Source: Ampullaceana balthica (taxonomy: Eukaryota > Mollusca > Gastropoda > Lymnaeidae). Taken from it: 64,000 nucleotides of DNA. This document shows, piece by piece, positions 13,545 through 24,416 of the stretch (position 1 is the first letter of the stretch; each line of letters begins with the position of its first letter). A model generated the notes under the pieces. The model did no database searches. It was not told the origin of the DNA and saw nothing but the letters and a program-made list of their open reading frames with translations. Location of the stretch: positions 137,001 through 201,000 of the forward strand of contig CALYLW010000319.1 of assembly GCA_944989445.1 (NCBI GenBank). Direction: 5' to 3'. The position numbers were made by a program, and so were the translations under genes.

Positions 13545-13656
13545 TTTAGTGCTCCCGTAGATGCATGAGTACTGACCAATCATGTTATGCTCATAGAGTA
13601 TTTAGTGATCCCGTAGATGCATGAGTACTGACCAATCATGTTATGCTCATATCATA
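13545..13656. repeat. 56-bp tandem duplication
   Basis: Two near-identical 56-bp copies (tttagtg(c/a)tcccgtagatg.. to ..gctcata) start at 13545 and 13601. Confidence 0.9.
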
Positions 13657-13930
13657 CTCTCGTTCACCCAATATACTCACATGTGCAACAATTTTCTACT
13701 AAAATCATTTCTGAATTTTTCTCACAAGATTGATTAGAAAATATTGGTAAAAATATGAGTATCTTCATCATCAACTTACTTTCCTTTTTACATTTTGTCA
13801 AATTATCTTTCAAAGTCTTGGTCGGAAAATAAAGCATCTGCCATGGAAGAGTATTTTATTTATTGAAGAACATAATGTCAAAGCGTTTCTCAACGTAAAA
13901 CTTTCATTTATCCTTCAGATGAGAACTTAC

Positions 13931-14149
13931 CGGAAGTGATGTGTGAAGATGGCGGCTGCCAGTCTTTGGGTATGGGTCCGTGGCTTGTTGTGTTTCTTCT
14001 GACCCATTGAATATTTGCTGACCCATATTGGTAGCTTCTGAAAGTAGAGTCCTGCTGATCAAAGTCACTAAATGCTATTACTTGATGCCCGCAGTGGGAA
14101 TCTTGTGTTGGTGCTACAGTCGTTGTGTGACTGACTGTCTCCACCAAAT
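13931..14149 (-). CDS. MAM-domain N-terminal exon, gene B (partial)
   Basis: On the minus strand an acceptor (..ttcccatag ending at 14150) opens a 219-bp exon that ends at a gtaagt donor (13930-13925). Both introns are phase 1. It encodes a short Thr-rich linker (HTTTVAPTQ), then the first half of a MAM domain: the early Cys (SHCGHQ), an acidic/aromatic strand (FSDFDQQ), a Trp (NIQWVRR) and the PPSSHITSG turn. The phase-1 donor matches the acceptor at 6060, where the MAM domain continues. Gene B's signal-peptide exon must lie to the right but was not identified; the introns are full of transposons. The product is probably an extracellular or membrane protein related to gene A. Confidence 0.75.
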
Positions 14150-14328
14150 CTATGGGAAATAAAAATGAACGCGAGTCACACAAACTATTTTATTATTTAA
14201 ACAGTAAAATATTATATAGCATACATAAATATATAGTTATTAGTTATGAATTCCGCTTCAGATTCTAGGGTGCGGTAGATCCAACAATTAATTGAGCCAA
14301 AATAAAAACTAATATGTTCTATTATTTA

Positions 14329-14662
14329 CTACGTGCAACCAAGCCCGTCCAAGGACGTTCCGCCGCCGTTCGGTGGCATGTTGTAACTCCCCTTCAACAG
14401 CCGTCTCGACCGGCATACATGTGCATCACGTCAAAAATACTAGTCATTATAGTTAGAAAAAAATAACTCGTAAAAACAGAGTTTTTGACTATAAATCCCA
14501 ATGCGCATAACTCAAAATAAAGTCTTGGAAGAAATACTGCACCAAAAATAAATCGTTTTGAACGTCCGCGTAAACTTGATATGATTGGCTGTAGGAGTCA
14601 TGTGTTTGAGAGACCAATCGCTATAGATGACGGGACAGAACTTTGCCTTTTATTATATAGGA
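14329..14662 (-). mobile_element. Helitron-like element (short, decayed 3' end)
   Basis: On the minus strand it begins at an A|TC junction (tcctatataataaaaggcaa) and ends near ggacgggcttggttgcacg with gtag instead of ctag before T. The interior words tggtctctcaaacacatga and gcagtatttcttccaagac are shared with 15230-15396 and 15410-15630. Confidence 0.55.
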
Positions 14663-14672
14663 TTATGTATTA

Positions 14673-15396
14673 CTAGTAACAAAGCCCGCGCAAGGACGGG
14701 AATAAGTGTAGGGTGACATGTGAAGTTCATGGACGCTGTGTTATGGTAGTTGTTACGCAGAAGCGTTTGAAGGACATTGCCGGCAAGGGATGTGGACAAC
14801 AAAAACAAAAACAGCAAAAACAACAAAAACAACAACAGCAACAACAGCAACAAAAACAAAACAACAACAACAAAACAACAATAACAAAAAAACAACTACA
14901 ACACTAACTGCAACAACAACAAAGCAACAGCAACAAAACAACAACTACAACAACAACAGCAACAATAACAACAACCACAAAACAACAACAACAACAACAA
15001 AACAACAACAAAAAACAACAACAAAACAACAAAAACAAAACAACAACAACAATAACAACAACAACAAAACAACAACAACAAAACAAAAACAACAAAACAA
15101 CAACAAACAACACTTTAAACTCTTGCCACTACCCCTCGGACCATCAAGGAAAAAGCATTTAACAGAATTATCATTGGAGTAAGCGACAGACATCACTTCA
15201 AGATGGGAACAACATACTGAATTATGACCCAAAAAACTGCACCAAAAATAGCTCGTTTTGAACCTCCGCGTAATATTTAAATTATTTTTATTTGTTTAAT
15301 TTTTCTCCGCTAGTGATTGGCTGTATGAGTTTGAGGGACCAATCGCTATAGATGACGGGACAGAACGGACAGAAACTTTACTTTTATTATATAGGA
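14673..15396 (-). mobile_element. Helitron-like element with (GTT)n core
   Basis: On the minus strand it starts A|tcctatataataaaa at 15396. It ends with a hairpin (cccgtccttgcgcggg) and ctag at 14676-14673, followed by T. Both flanks fit insertion into AT. The interior is mainly a CAA-rich tract (plus strand 14795-15110) preceded on the plus strand by aagggatgtggacaac, a word also linked to the GTT tract at 18533-19411. Confidence 0.7.
14795..15110 (+). repeat. CAA/CAAAA-rich low-complexity tract
   Basis: About 315 bp of imperfect (caa)n with caaaa and cag variants. Gln/Thr/Asn frames on one strand and Val/Cys/Leu frames on the other are artefacts. Confidence 0.95.
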
Positions 15397-15409
15397 TAAA
15401 CCGTAAATA

Positions 15410-15630
15410 CAAAGTTTTCTTTTACAAATCCCAAAGCGCAACGCTCAAAATAAACTCTTGGGGGAAAAAACTGCACCAAAAATAACTCGTTTTGAACGTC
15501 GCTCAATATGTAAATGAGACCTAGTTTTTCTCCGCCAGTGATTGGCTGTAGGAGTCATATGTATTTGAGGGACCGATCGCTATTGATGACGGGACGGAAC
15601 GGACAGAACTTTGCCTTTTATTATATAGGA
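15410..15630 (-). mobile_element. Helitron-like 5' fragment
   Basis: Third copy of the tcctatataataaaaggcaa head on the minus strand, with the same subterminal words as 15230-15396. No 3' hairpin or ctag is seen, so it is probably truncated. Confidence 0.5.
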
Positions 15631-16139
15631 ATACTATTTATTATTACCGACATTACTACTAGTAGTACTACTATTCAGCTTACATTACTGGTATACTTGT
15701 TAATTTATTGATCAACTATTTTACAACTAGTATTAGTAATACTAGTAGTATCCTTTGTATAATATGTATAGTCATGTCTTTGTCGGGTTTTATTTGAATA
15801 TACATATTAATTTGAAATCCACGAAGAAGTGACATTGATAAAACAAGTGTATTCATGTAAATGACTTCAAAAATGCACTCATAACACATTTTCTCAAACT
15901 GTCGGACATTATTATCCATGTTTCCTCGTCATTTAGATTGAAGATTAAAAAAAACAAACAGGATAACATATTATAGAAAATTTAGCATACATTTACAATT
16001 TCCGACACACGCGGATATATTTTGGTATGTTTAATTGACATTTACGTAAATAACAAAAAATACTTTTTGCATATCTTGTTTTACCTTGTCCATATTAAAA
16101 TGGTTTAAGTATTTAGGACTAAAATGCATGCGCGCACGA
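15631..16139. other. No recognisable gene
   Basis: AT-rich with many tactag/agtact words near 15650-15750. No supported feature. Confidence 0.5.
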
Positions 16140-16171
16140 ACACACGCACACACGCAAACATGCGTATACAA

Positions 16172-16232
<61 letters not shown>
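16140..16232. repeat. (CA)n-(TA)n compound microsatellite
   Basis: cacac words pass into a (ca)n run (about 16171-16191) and a (ta)n run (16192-16232). Confidence 0.95.
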
Positions 16233-16234
<2 letters not shown>

Positions 16235-16235
<1 letters not shown>

Positions 16236-17113
16236 AGGAATTTAGGTTAACTTGCATTGACCGCCAGGAGCTGAGATCAAAGACTGACCGCCAATAGCAC
16301 AGAGCTGAGCGCTGGCCTTTAGATCTAGGGTGGTAAGAGGGTCTTGAGATAAGACAGGAACATGAAAAGGAAGCCGGCTTCTGACCCATGACTGGTCGTC
16401 CGTGGGACTGGAGGTGCGAAATGTGACGTTCTGGCACAAAATGTTATCTCGCTTGAATTGGGAAATCAAAGAGGTAGCGTAGCGAGGAGACCGGAGGAGT
16501 TACACTCCCGGTCGATTTTGAGCGCTCTGGCTGCTTTCATGTCCCTCTGGCAGACATCTTTAAATCGGAGACGTAGGCGACCTGTCTTCCTCTTTCCCGA
16601 TGCCAGTTCTCAATATAGGAGGTCCTTGGGGATTCGACACGGGCTCATTCTTTTTATATGTCCTAGCCATCTCAGGCGTCAAACACTAAGGATTGAGAAA
16701 ATGCTTCGGATATTGTCACGCATCAGGACCTCACTATTGGCACTTTTTCCTGCTATTTAATGCCAAGGATGCGACGCGGGCACCTCAAGTGGAAGCTATT
16801 AAGCTTGCGATCTTGGTATGTATAATTGGTCCATGTCTCGCTCCCGTATTGCAGCGTACTGATGACGCACTCTCGATAGTCACAGTTTGGTTTTCTCCGT
16901 TAGCTTGATGTTTAGCCAAATCCGTTTATTTAGTTTAGCCATTTTGGCAGCTGCTTTGCCAATTCTACTGTTTATTTTGTCCTCGATGGACAGTGATTTG
17001 GAAACCTTGGACCCCAAGTAGGCGAAGCTGTTCACAACCTCCAAGCTTTCATTGTCGATGTTGATGGTAGGACGAGAACGTGTGTTTTGGGCAATGATGT
17101 TTGTCTTTTTCAT
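16235..17113 (-). pseudogene. Non-LTR retrotransposon ORF2 C-terminal fragment
   Basis: The minus strand from 17113 encodes the end of a LINE-type reverse transcriptase ORF: an INIDNESLEVVNSFAYLGS block, KINSRIGKAAAKMAKL, then in other frames YGSETW, a block with FHLRCPRRILGIK, RLRWLGH and GKRKTGRLRLRFKDVCQRD. The YLGS, RLRWLGH and RxKDV blocks are characteristic of the region after the RT palm and thumb. Stops and frameshifts occur from about 16890 down. The RT catalytic part is absent. Clade (RTE, CR1 or I) not resolved. Another fragment of this general type is at 37975-38500. Confidence 0.75.
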
Positions 17114-17184
17114 GTTGATTCGCAGACCTCTTTGCAGGCGTTGTAGAACTTTGACAAAGGATATTCTTTTGTGTGTATATCTGT

Positions 17185-17205
17185 ATCTATCTATATATAT
17201 ATATA

Positions 17206-17252
<47 letters not shown>
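17185..17252. repeat. (TA)n microsatellite
   Basis: Nearly pure ta run abutting the Helitron terminus at 17254. Confidence 0.95.
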
Positions 17253-17253
<1 letters not shown>

Positions 17254-17254
<1 letters not shown>

Positions 17255-17700
17255 TAGCGCAAACCCGTCAAAAATGATGGAAGTTTTCAGCTGAAATCTA
17301 TTTATTTTATAACAAATGAACTTTTTTTAGGGCACCTACGGCGCCGACCTTTTTCAAAAGCCCAACTAACTTGTCCTTGTTTGATAAATACGAAATATTA
17401 AATTTTCTTAAATGTACACAAAGTATTTTATAATAGGGGTTGTAGGGCGCCTACGGCGCCCCCTTAGTTTTTTTATTTTATAATTAACCATTATCAAATC
17501 CTCTTTTTTACATTGTTCCCTTTTCCAAAATTAAAATATCAGCGAAAACAATGACGTCATATAATTTTTTTTTACAGCGTATCTTTAATTTGCACACCTT
17601 TTTATGCATTGGTGCAGTAATTTGGTTTTCCCTGCTTTCTAAAATTAGTAGCGTCAGGACTGACTGACAGACACTACTGACTTGCGTGACAATTGCAAAT
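17254..17700 (-). mobile_element. Helitron-like fragment with ggcgcc palindromes
   Basis: The minus-strand end is gggtttgcgctag followed by T. The interior carries ggcgcctacggcgcc (a palindromic hairpin at 17447-17461) and the words gataaatacgaaatattaaa and tgtacacaaagtatttta, shared with 41804-42240. The 5' end is not defined. Confidence 0.45.
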
Positions 17701-17706
17701 TATATT

Positions 17707-18116
17707 GTTTATTATATAAATGAAAGTATGTATGTATGTATGTCCTTTATAGCTGACTAAACCATTCATCCGATCACCATGAAACTTTTGGAGACTTACG
17801 AGTACGCTCCTGGGATGGTCACTGGCAACTTGTTTTGCAAAATTTAACACTCATGGGGCGCCGGGGGTCATAATATGCTTTTTTTTCTTATATGAGCTAT
17901 ATAAAAATTAGTTTAAGCGTTAGCTATTAGGTAAATTGATGGATCTTAACCAAACTTTGTATGTAACAACTTGGTAGCCAATATTGAAATACTATAGGGC
18001 ACTAATTTCCTAATGTCCATTTCTTCCGGGCTGGGGGCCCAAAATGTATTTTTTCATAAACGTTTAAGATTTTATTCCCAATTCAATTATTAAAGATCTT
18101 AAGAAATATAGATAAA
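17707..18116 (+). mobile_element. Outer Helitron-like host, left part
   Basis: Opens with tataaatgaaagtatgtatg and tcctttatagctgactaaac, a head repeated at 30063, 31540 and 33178. It contains gcgccggggg and gggctgggggccc words. At 18116 it is interrupted; the sequence resumes at 29497 in register with related copies (for example near 31090). Confidence 0.6.
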
Positions 18117-18149
18117 CTAGGGACAAGTACCCGGCTTGCCCGGGTTTAA

Positions 18150-18365
18150 AATAAGGTTTTCTTTTGAAGCGCACAAAACTGTTAATTTGCATGCAATAAA
18201 AGGGTACATTTAACTTAAAGCAATATGATGGACAATATTTTTGGCAGTTCCATTTGGAGTGTGTACAAAAAGATTTTCTTCTTTGTCCAACTCTGGAGCA
18301 GGCCACACACAACTGTCCATGAGAAAAGCATGGTGTCTGCAAGTCTATACCAGCTATCCCAAGAG
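18150..18365 (-). pseudogene. Helitron helicase C-terminal remnant
   Basis: On the minus strand, about 70 codons resemble the end of the PIF1-like helicase domain of Helitron Rep-Hel proteins: AGIDLQTPCFSHGQLCVACS carries the FSHGQLyVAxSR motif VI block. After a frameshift, LFVHTPNGTAKNIVHHIAL is the usual C-terminal tail. The Helitron 3' hairpin and ctag follow about 35 bp later, the right position for an autonomous element's 3' end. Upstream helicase and Rep sequence is absent, replaced at about 18355 by repeat DNA. It is a dead fragment but ties this element to coding Helitrons. Confidence 0.75.
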
Positions 18366-18532
18366 ACTGAGTGATTATTTATATAATTTCTTTAACTGTT
18401 ACCATTGCTAAATGATACTTAAAAACCACTGAAAGTTTCATGCTTCTGCCTACACGGAAATAGGATATTTTTTTTATTTTTATAAAGCTCATATAAGAAA
18501 AAAACTACATTTTGGGCCCCCAGTATCTTATA

Positions 18533-19411
18533 TCTTTATACATATAAGACGCATTTGTTGTCTGTCTGGTTGTCTGTCTGTTCCCTAATAACTCAAGATC
18601 CAGACAACCAAATAACGTGAAATTTGGTACACGTACACAAAATTATACCGGAAAGGTTATTAAACAGGTTTCGTTCCATATATATAAGATACTGGGGGCC
18701 GGGGGCCCAAAATGTAATTTTTCCTTATATGAGCTATATAAAATTAAAATTATTGAAAATTAAGACGTAAAATAATGACGCAAAATAATAAACATTTTGT
18801 TGTCGAGATTAACAAGAAGGCGATTATCGCCATAAAATAATTTTTTTGTTGTTGTTGCTTTGTTGTTGTTGCTTTTGTTGTTGTAGTTGTTGTTTTGTTG
18901 TTGTTGCTTTGTTGTTGTTGTTTTGTTGTTGTTGCTGTTGTTGTTGTAGTTGTTGTTTTGTTGTTGTTTTGTTGTTGTTTTGTTGTTGATGTTTTTGTTG
19001 TTGTTTTGTTTTTGTTGTTGTTGCTGTTGTTGTTTTTGTTTTTGTTTTTACTGTTGTTGTTGTTGTCCACATCCCTTGCCCTGCGACTACAATGTCCTTC
19101 ATGTTGTTGTTACTTTGTTGTTGTTGCTGTTGTAGTTGTTGTTGCTTTGTTGTTGTTGCTGTTGTTGTTGTAGTTGTTTTGTTGTTGTTTTGTTGTTGAT
19201 TTTGTTGTTTTGTTGTTGTATTGTTTTTGTTGTTTTGTTGTTGTTGCTGTTGTTGTTGTTGTTGTTGTTTTGTTGTTGTTGCTTTTTTGTTGTTGTAGTT
19301 GTTGTTTGTTGTTGTTTTGTTTTTGTTGTTTGTTTTTGTTGTTTTGTTGCTGTTTTTGTTGTTGTTGCTGTTGTTGTTAAACCCGGGAAAATGCCGGGTA
19401 CTTGCCCCTAG
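18533..19411 (+). mobile_element. Helitron-like element, complete non-autonomous copy
   Basis: Begins A|tctttatacatataagacgc and ends with hairpin cccgggaaaatgccggg, tacttgccc and ctag (19408-19411), then T. Removing it restores cagtatcttata joined to tatacatatggaacg, which matches the reverse-oriented uninterrupted copy at 18690-18710. The interior is dominated by a GTT-rich tract. Confidence 0.75.
18843..19379 (+). repeat. GTT-rich low-complexity tract
   Basis: About 540 bp of imperfect (gtt)n with gttttt and gct variants, interrupted at 19064-19100 by gtccacatcccttgcc and aatgtccttcatg. Poly-Gln/Asn/Thr frames on the minus strand are artefacts. Confidence 0.95.
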
Positions 19412-20067
19412 TATATACATATGGAACGAAACCTGTTTAAGAACTTTTCCCATGTAATTGTGTGTATGTGTATCAAATTTCACGTTATTTGGTTGTCTGG
19501 ATCTTGAGTAATTAGGGAACATACAACAAATGCGCTTTATATGTATAACATTTTGGCCCCCGCAGTTAGTGATATTTTCTTTCGACTGCTACCATCGCGG
19601 GAGGATACTCAACAACTTTCCAAAGTTCATGTTTCTACCTACAGAGAAAGATGGGGAATTAGTGTTGATTCAGTTTTATAAAGCCCATATAAGGAAAAAA
19701 CGGTTTTGGGCCCCCGGCCACCCATGAATGAAAATTTAATATTTTTTTTAGCCAATTATCGTCACAAAAGTGTATTCAGCAAGTTTACAAAGTTTCATGC
19801 TTCTACCTTCACGGGAAGTTGAAGAATTAGTGTTGAGTCAGCTTTAAAAATCAGGGGAAAAAACTACATTAAGGCCCCCGGCCCCCAGTAAGTGATAATT
19901 TATATAATTTTTTTACCTGTTACCATCGCCAAATGATACTTAACAACCACCGAAAGTTTCATGCTTCTACCTACACGGGAAATAGGATGATTTTTTAAAA
20001 ATTATTTTTTTATTAAGCTCATATAAGGAAAAAACTACATTTTGGGTCCCCGGCCCCCAGTATCTTA

Positions 20068-22061
20068 TCTATACTAATAAAAGGCAAAGCCCTCACTCAC
20101 TCACTGACTCACTGATTCATCACTAATTCTCCAACTTCCCGTGTAGGTAGAAGCATGAAACTTTGGGAAGTTGTCGAGTAGCCTCTCGCGACGAAAATTG
20201 GAGCAAAAGAATTTTAAAAATAACACTCATGGGGGCCGGGGGCCCAAAAACGTTTTTTTTCCTTATATGGCCTATATAAAATTTGAAAATCACCAATTCT
20301 CCTATTTCCCGAGTAGGCAGGAGCATGAAACTTTGGGAAGTTGTTGAGTACAATCCCGCGATGGTAACGGGAGAAAAAACATTTAAATTATCACTTCCTG
20401 GGGACCGGGGGCCCAAATAACGTTTTTTCCTAATATGAGCTATATAAAAACTGAAAATCACAAATTCTCATATTTCCCATGTAGGTAGAACCATGAAACA
20501 CTGGGTGGTTGATAAGTACACTTCCGCGATGGTAACAAGCGAAAAAAATATTTAAATTATCACTTATTGGGGGCCGGGGGCCCAAATGTAGTTTTTTTCT
20601 TATATAAAAAAACTGACTCATCACTAATTCTCCAACTTCCAGTGTAGGTAGAAGCATGAAACTTTGGGAAGTTGTTCAGTAGCCTCACGCAACGAAAATT
20701 GGCGTAAAAGAATTTTAAAATTTACACTCATGGGGGCCGGGGGCCCAAAAAAGTTTTTTTCCTAAAATGGCCTATATAAAATATGAAAATCACAAATTCT
20801 CCTATTTCCCGAGTAGGCAGAAGCATGAAACTTTGGGAAGTTGTTGAGTACAAACCCGCAATGGTAACAGGCGAAAAGATAAATAAATTATCACTTCCTA
20901 GGGGCCGGGGGCCCAAATGAAGTTTTTTCATTACATGAGCTATATAAAAACTGAAAATCACAAATTCTCATATAAGATGTTGTGTACACTTCGGCGATAT
21001 CAACAGGCTAAAATATTAAAATTTTTAAATACTGGGGTCCGGGGGCCCAAATAAAGTTTTTTCTTTATGGGAGCTATATTAAAACTGAAAATCACAAATT
21101 CTTATGATCCCGTGTAGGTAGAAGCAAGAAACTCTGAGTAGTGGTAACAAACTAAAACAATATTTAAATTATTACATAGTGGGGGCCGGGGGCCTAAATG
21201 TAGTTTTTTTCCTAAAATGAGCTATATAAAAACTAAAAATCACTAATTCTTCTATTTCCCGTAAAGGTGGAAGCAGGAAACTTTGGGCAGTTATTAAGTA
21301 ACATTCCGCAATGGTAACAGGTAAAAAAAAGTATATAAATTATCACTTACTGGGGATCGGGGGCCCAAATTTAATGTTTTCTAATATTAAAAACTGACTC
21401 AACACTAATTCTACAACTTCCCGTGAATGTAGAAGCTAAAACTTTGGGAACTTGATTAGTACACTCTTATGACGATAAATGACGAAAAGAAAATTTTAAA
21501 ATTTCACTCATGGGTGGCCGGGGCCCCAAAACCGTTTTTTTTTCTCCGTATATGGGCTATATAAAACTGAATAAACACTAATTCCTCATCTTCCCGTGTA
21601 GGTAGAAGCATGAAAACTTTGAAAAGTTGTTGCGTACCCTCCCGCGATGATAACAATCACAACCAAATATAAAATTATTATTCACTAGGGGGCCAGGGGC
21701 CCCAAATGTAGTTTTTTTCTTATATGAGCTACATATAACTGACTCATCATTAAATATCTAACTTCCCGTGTAGTTAGGAGCACGAAACTTTGGGAAGTTG
21801 TTGAGTACCCTCCCGCAATGATAGCAGACGAAAAAAAAATTAAATTATCAGCTCGATAGGATCACGGGAAGTGTGTAATTTTTTACTTTTCGTTTTTGTT
21901 TTTCTGCGGGACTACGACAGACAAGACGGTGAAGTTAAAATATGCATTATATTCATCATGATCCAGATTGAAATCAATTGGTGTTTTGAATTTGTGTTAC
22001 GCGGGTTGTCAACGGTAACTGAAATCCTAATTTCCGCAGCGGAGCGCGGGGATTTTGCTAG
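20068..22061 (+). mobile_element. Helitron-like unit H1 of tandem array
   Basis: Starts A|tctatactaataaaaggcaa and ends ccgcagcggagcgcggg (hairpin), gattttg and ctag at 22061. The next unit's tctatac follows immediately. About 11 internal subrepeats with a mean period near 166 bp carry gtaggtagaagcatgaaac and a ggggccgggggccc palindrome. The 3' region holds acttttcgtttttgtttttc. No protein is encoded. Confidence 0.85.
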
Positions 22062-24416
22062 TCTATACTAATAAAAGGCAAAGCCCTCACTCACTCACTG
22101 ACTCGATTCATCACTAATTCTCCAACTTCCCGTGTAGGTAGAAGCATGAAACTTTGGGAAGTTGTCGAGTAGCCTCTCGCGACGAAAATTGGAGTAAAAG
22201 AATTTTAAAAATAACACTCATGGGGGCCGGGGGCCCAAAAACGTTTTTTTTCCTTATATGGCCTATATAAAATTTGAAAATCACCAATTCTCCTATTTCC
22301 CGAGTAGGCAGAAGCATGAAACTTTGGGAAGTTGTTGAGTACAATCCCGCGATGGTAACGGGAGAAAAAATATTTAAATTATCACTTCCTGGGGGGCCGG
22401 GGGCCCAAATTAAGTTTTTTCCTTATATGAGCTTTATAAAAACTAAAAATCACTAATTCTCCTATTTCCCGTGTAGGTAGAAGCATGAAACACTGGGTAG
22501 TTGATAAGCACACTTCCGCGATGGTAACAAGCGAAAAAAATATTTAAAATAACACTTAATGGGGTCCGGGGGCCCAAATGTAGTTTTTTTCTTATATAAA
22601 AAACTGACTCATCACTAATTCTCCAACTTCCCGTGTAGGTATTAGCATGAAACTTTGGGAACTTGCTGAGTACACTCTCTCAACGATAATTGGCGAATAA
22701 GAATTTTAAAATTCACACTGTTGGGGGCCCGGGGCCCAAAAACGCTTTTTTTCCTTATATGGACTATATAGAATATGAAATCACTAATTTTCTCATTTCT
22801 CGAGTAGGCAAAAGCATGAAACTTTGGGAAGTTGTTGAGTAAAAACCAGCGATAGCGACGGGAGAAAAAAAATTAAATTATCACTTCCTGGGGGCCGGGG
22901 GCCCAAATTAAGTTTTTTCCTTATATGAGCTATATAAAAACTAAAAATCACAAATTCTCCTATTTCCCGTGTAGGTAGAAGCATGAAACTTGGGGAGTTG
23001 TTAAGTACACTTCCACGATGGTAACAGGTAAAAACAATATTTAAATTATCACTTAATGGGGGCCGGGGGCCCAAATGTAGTTTCTTCTTATATTAAAACA
23101 GACTCATCACTAATCTCGGATTTACCGCGTAGGTAGAAGCATGAAACTTTGGGAAGTTGTTGAGTACACTCTCCGCGATGGTAATAGGCGAAAAAAATAT
23201 TCTAAAATTTCACTTATGGGGGCCGGGGGCCAAAATGTAGTTTTTTCCTTATATGAGTTATAAAAACTGACTATCAAAATCACTAATTCTCCATTTCCCG
23301 TGTAGGTAGAAGCATGAAACTTGGGGAGTTGTTAAGTACACTTCCACGATGTAACAGGTAAAAACAATATTTAAATTATCACTTAATGGGGGCCGGGGGC
23401 CCAAATGTATTTTCTTCTTATATAAAACAGACTCATCACTAATCTCGGATTTACCCGCGTAGGTAGAAGCATGAAACTTTGGGAAGTTGTTGAGTACACC
23501 TCCGCGATGGTAATAGGCGAAAAAATATTCAAAATTTCACTTACTGGGGCCCAGGGGCCAAAATGTAGTTTTTTCCTTATATGAGTTATATAAAAACTGA
23601 AAATCACTAATTCTCCTAATTCCTGTGTAGGAAGTAGCATGAAACTTTGAGTAGTTGTTAAGTAACATTCTGCGATGGTAACAGGTTAAAAAACTATCTA
23701 GATTATCACTTACTGGGGGCCGGGGGCCAAAATGTAGTTTTCTTCTTATATAAAAAAACTGACTCATCACTAATTCTCCAATTTCTCGTGTTGGTAGCAG
23801 CATGAAACTTTGGAGAGTTACCAGTACACTTCCGCAATGGTAACAGGTGAAAAAGAATTTTGAAATTCACACTCATGGGGGCCGGGGGCCCAAAAACGTT
23901 TTTTTTCCTTATTCTGGCTTTATAAAAATTAAAAATCCCTTATTCTCCTATTTCCCGAGAAGGTAGAAGCATGAAACTTTGGGTAGTTGTTGGATAACAT
24001 TCCGCGATGGTAACAGGTGGAACAATTATATAAATTATCACATAACGGGGGCCGGGGGCAGAAATGTAATTTTTTTTCTTATATGAGCTATATAAAAACT
24101 GAAAATCACTAATTCTCCCATTTCCCGTGTAGGTGGAAGCATGAAACTTTGGGCGGTTGTTGAGTACCCTCCCGCAATGGTAGCAGACGGAAAAAAATTA
24201 AATTATCAGCTCGATAGGATCACGGGAAGTGTGTCATTTTTTTACTTTTCGTTTTTGTTTTTTTGCGGGACTACAACAGACAGACAGACAAGACGGTGAA
24301 GTTAATATATGTATTATATCCATCATGATCCATTTTGAAATCAATTTGTGTTACGCGGGTTCTCAATGCTTACTGAAATCCTAATTTACCGCAGCAAAGC
24401 GCGGGTATTTTGCTAG
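22062..24416 (+). mobile_element. Helitron-like unit H2 of tandem array
   Basis: Same head and tail (hairpin ccgcagcaaagcgcggg, ctag at 24413-24416). About 13 internal subrepeats spaced 157-172 bp. Nearly identical to H3 over long stretches, including the same chance frames at 22114-22344 and 24472-24702. Confidence 0.85.

Noticed and set aside
18750..19522. Gln/Asn/Thr-rich frames in the GTT/CAA tract
   Set aside because: Low-complexity repeat inside a Helitron; many alternative frames are open and none has non-repeat coding features.
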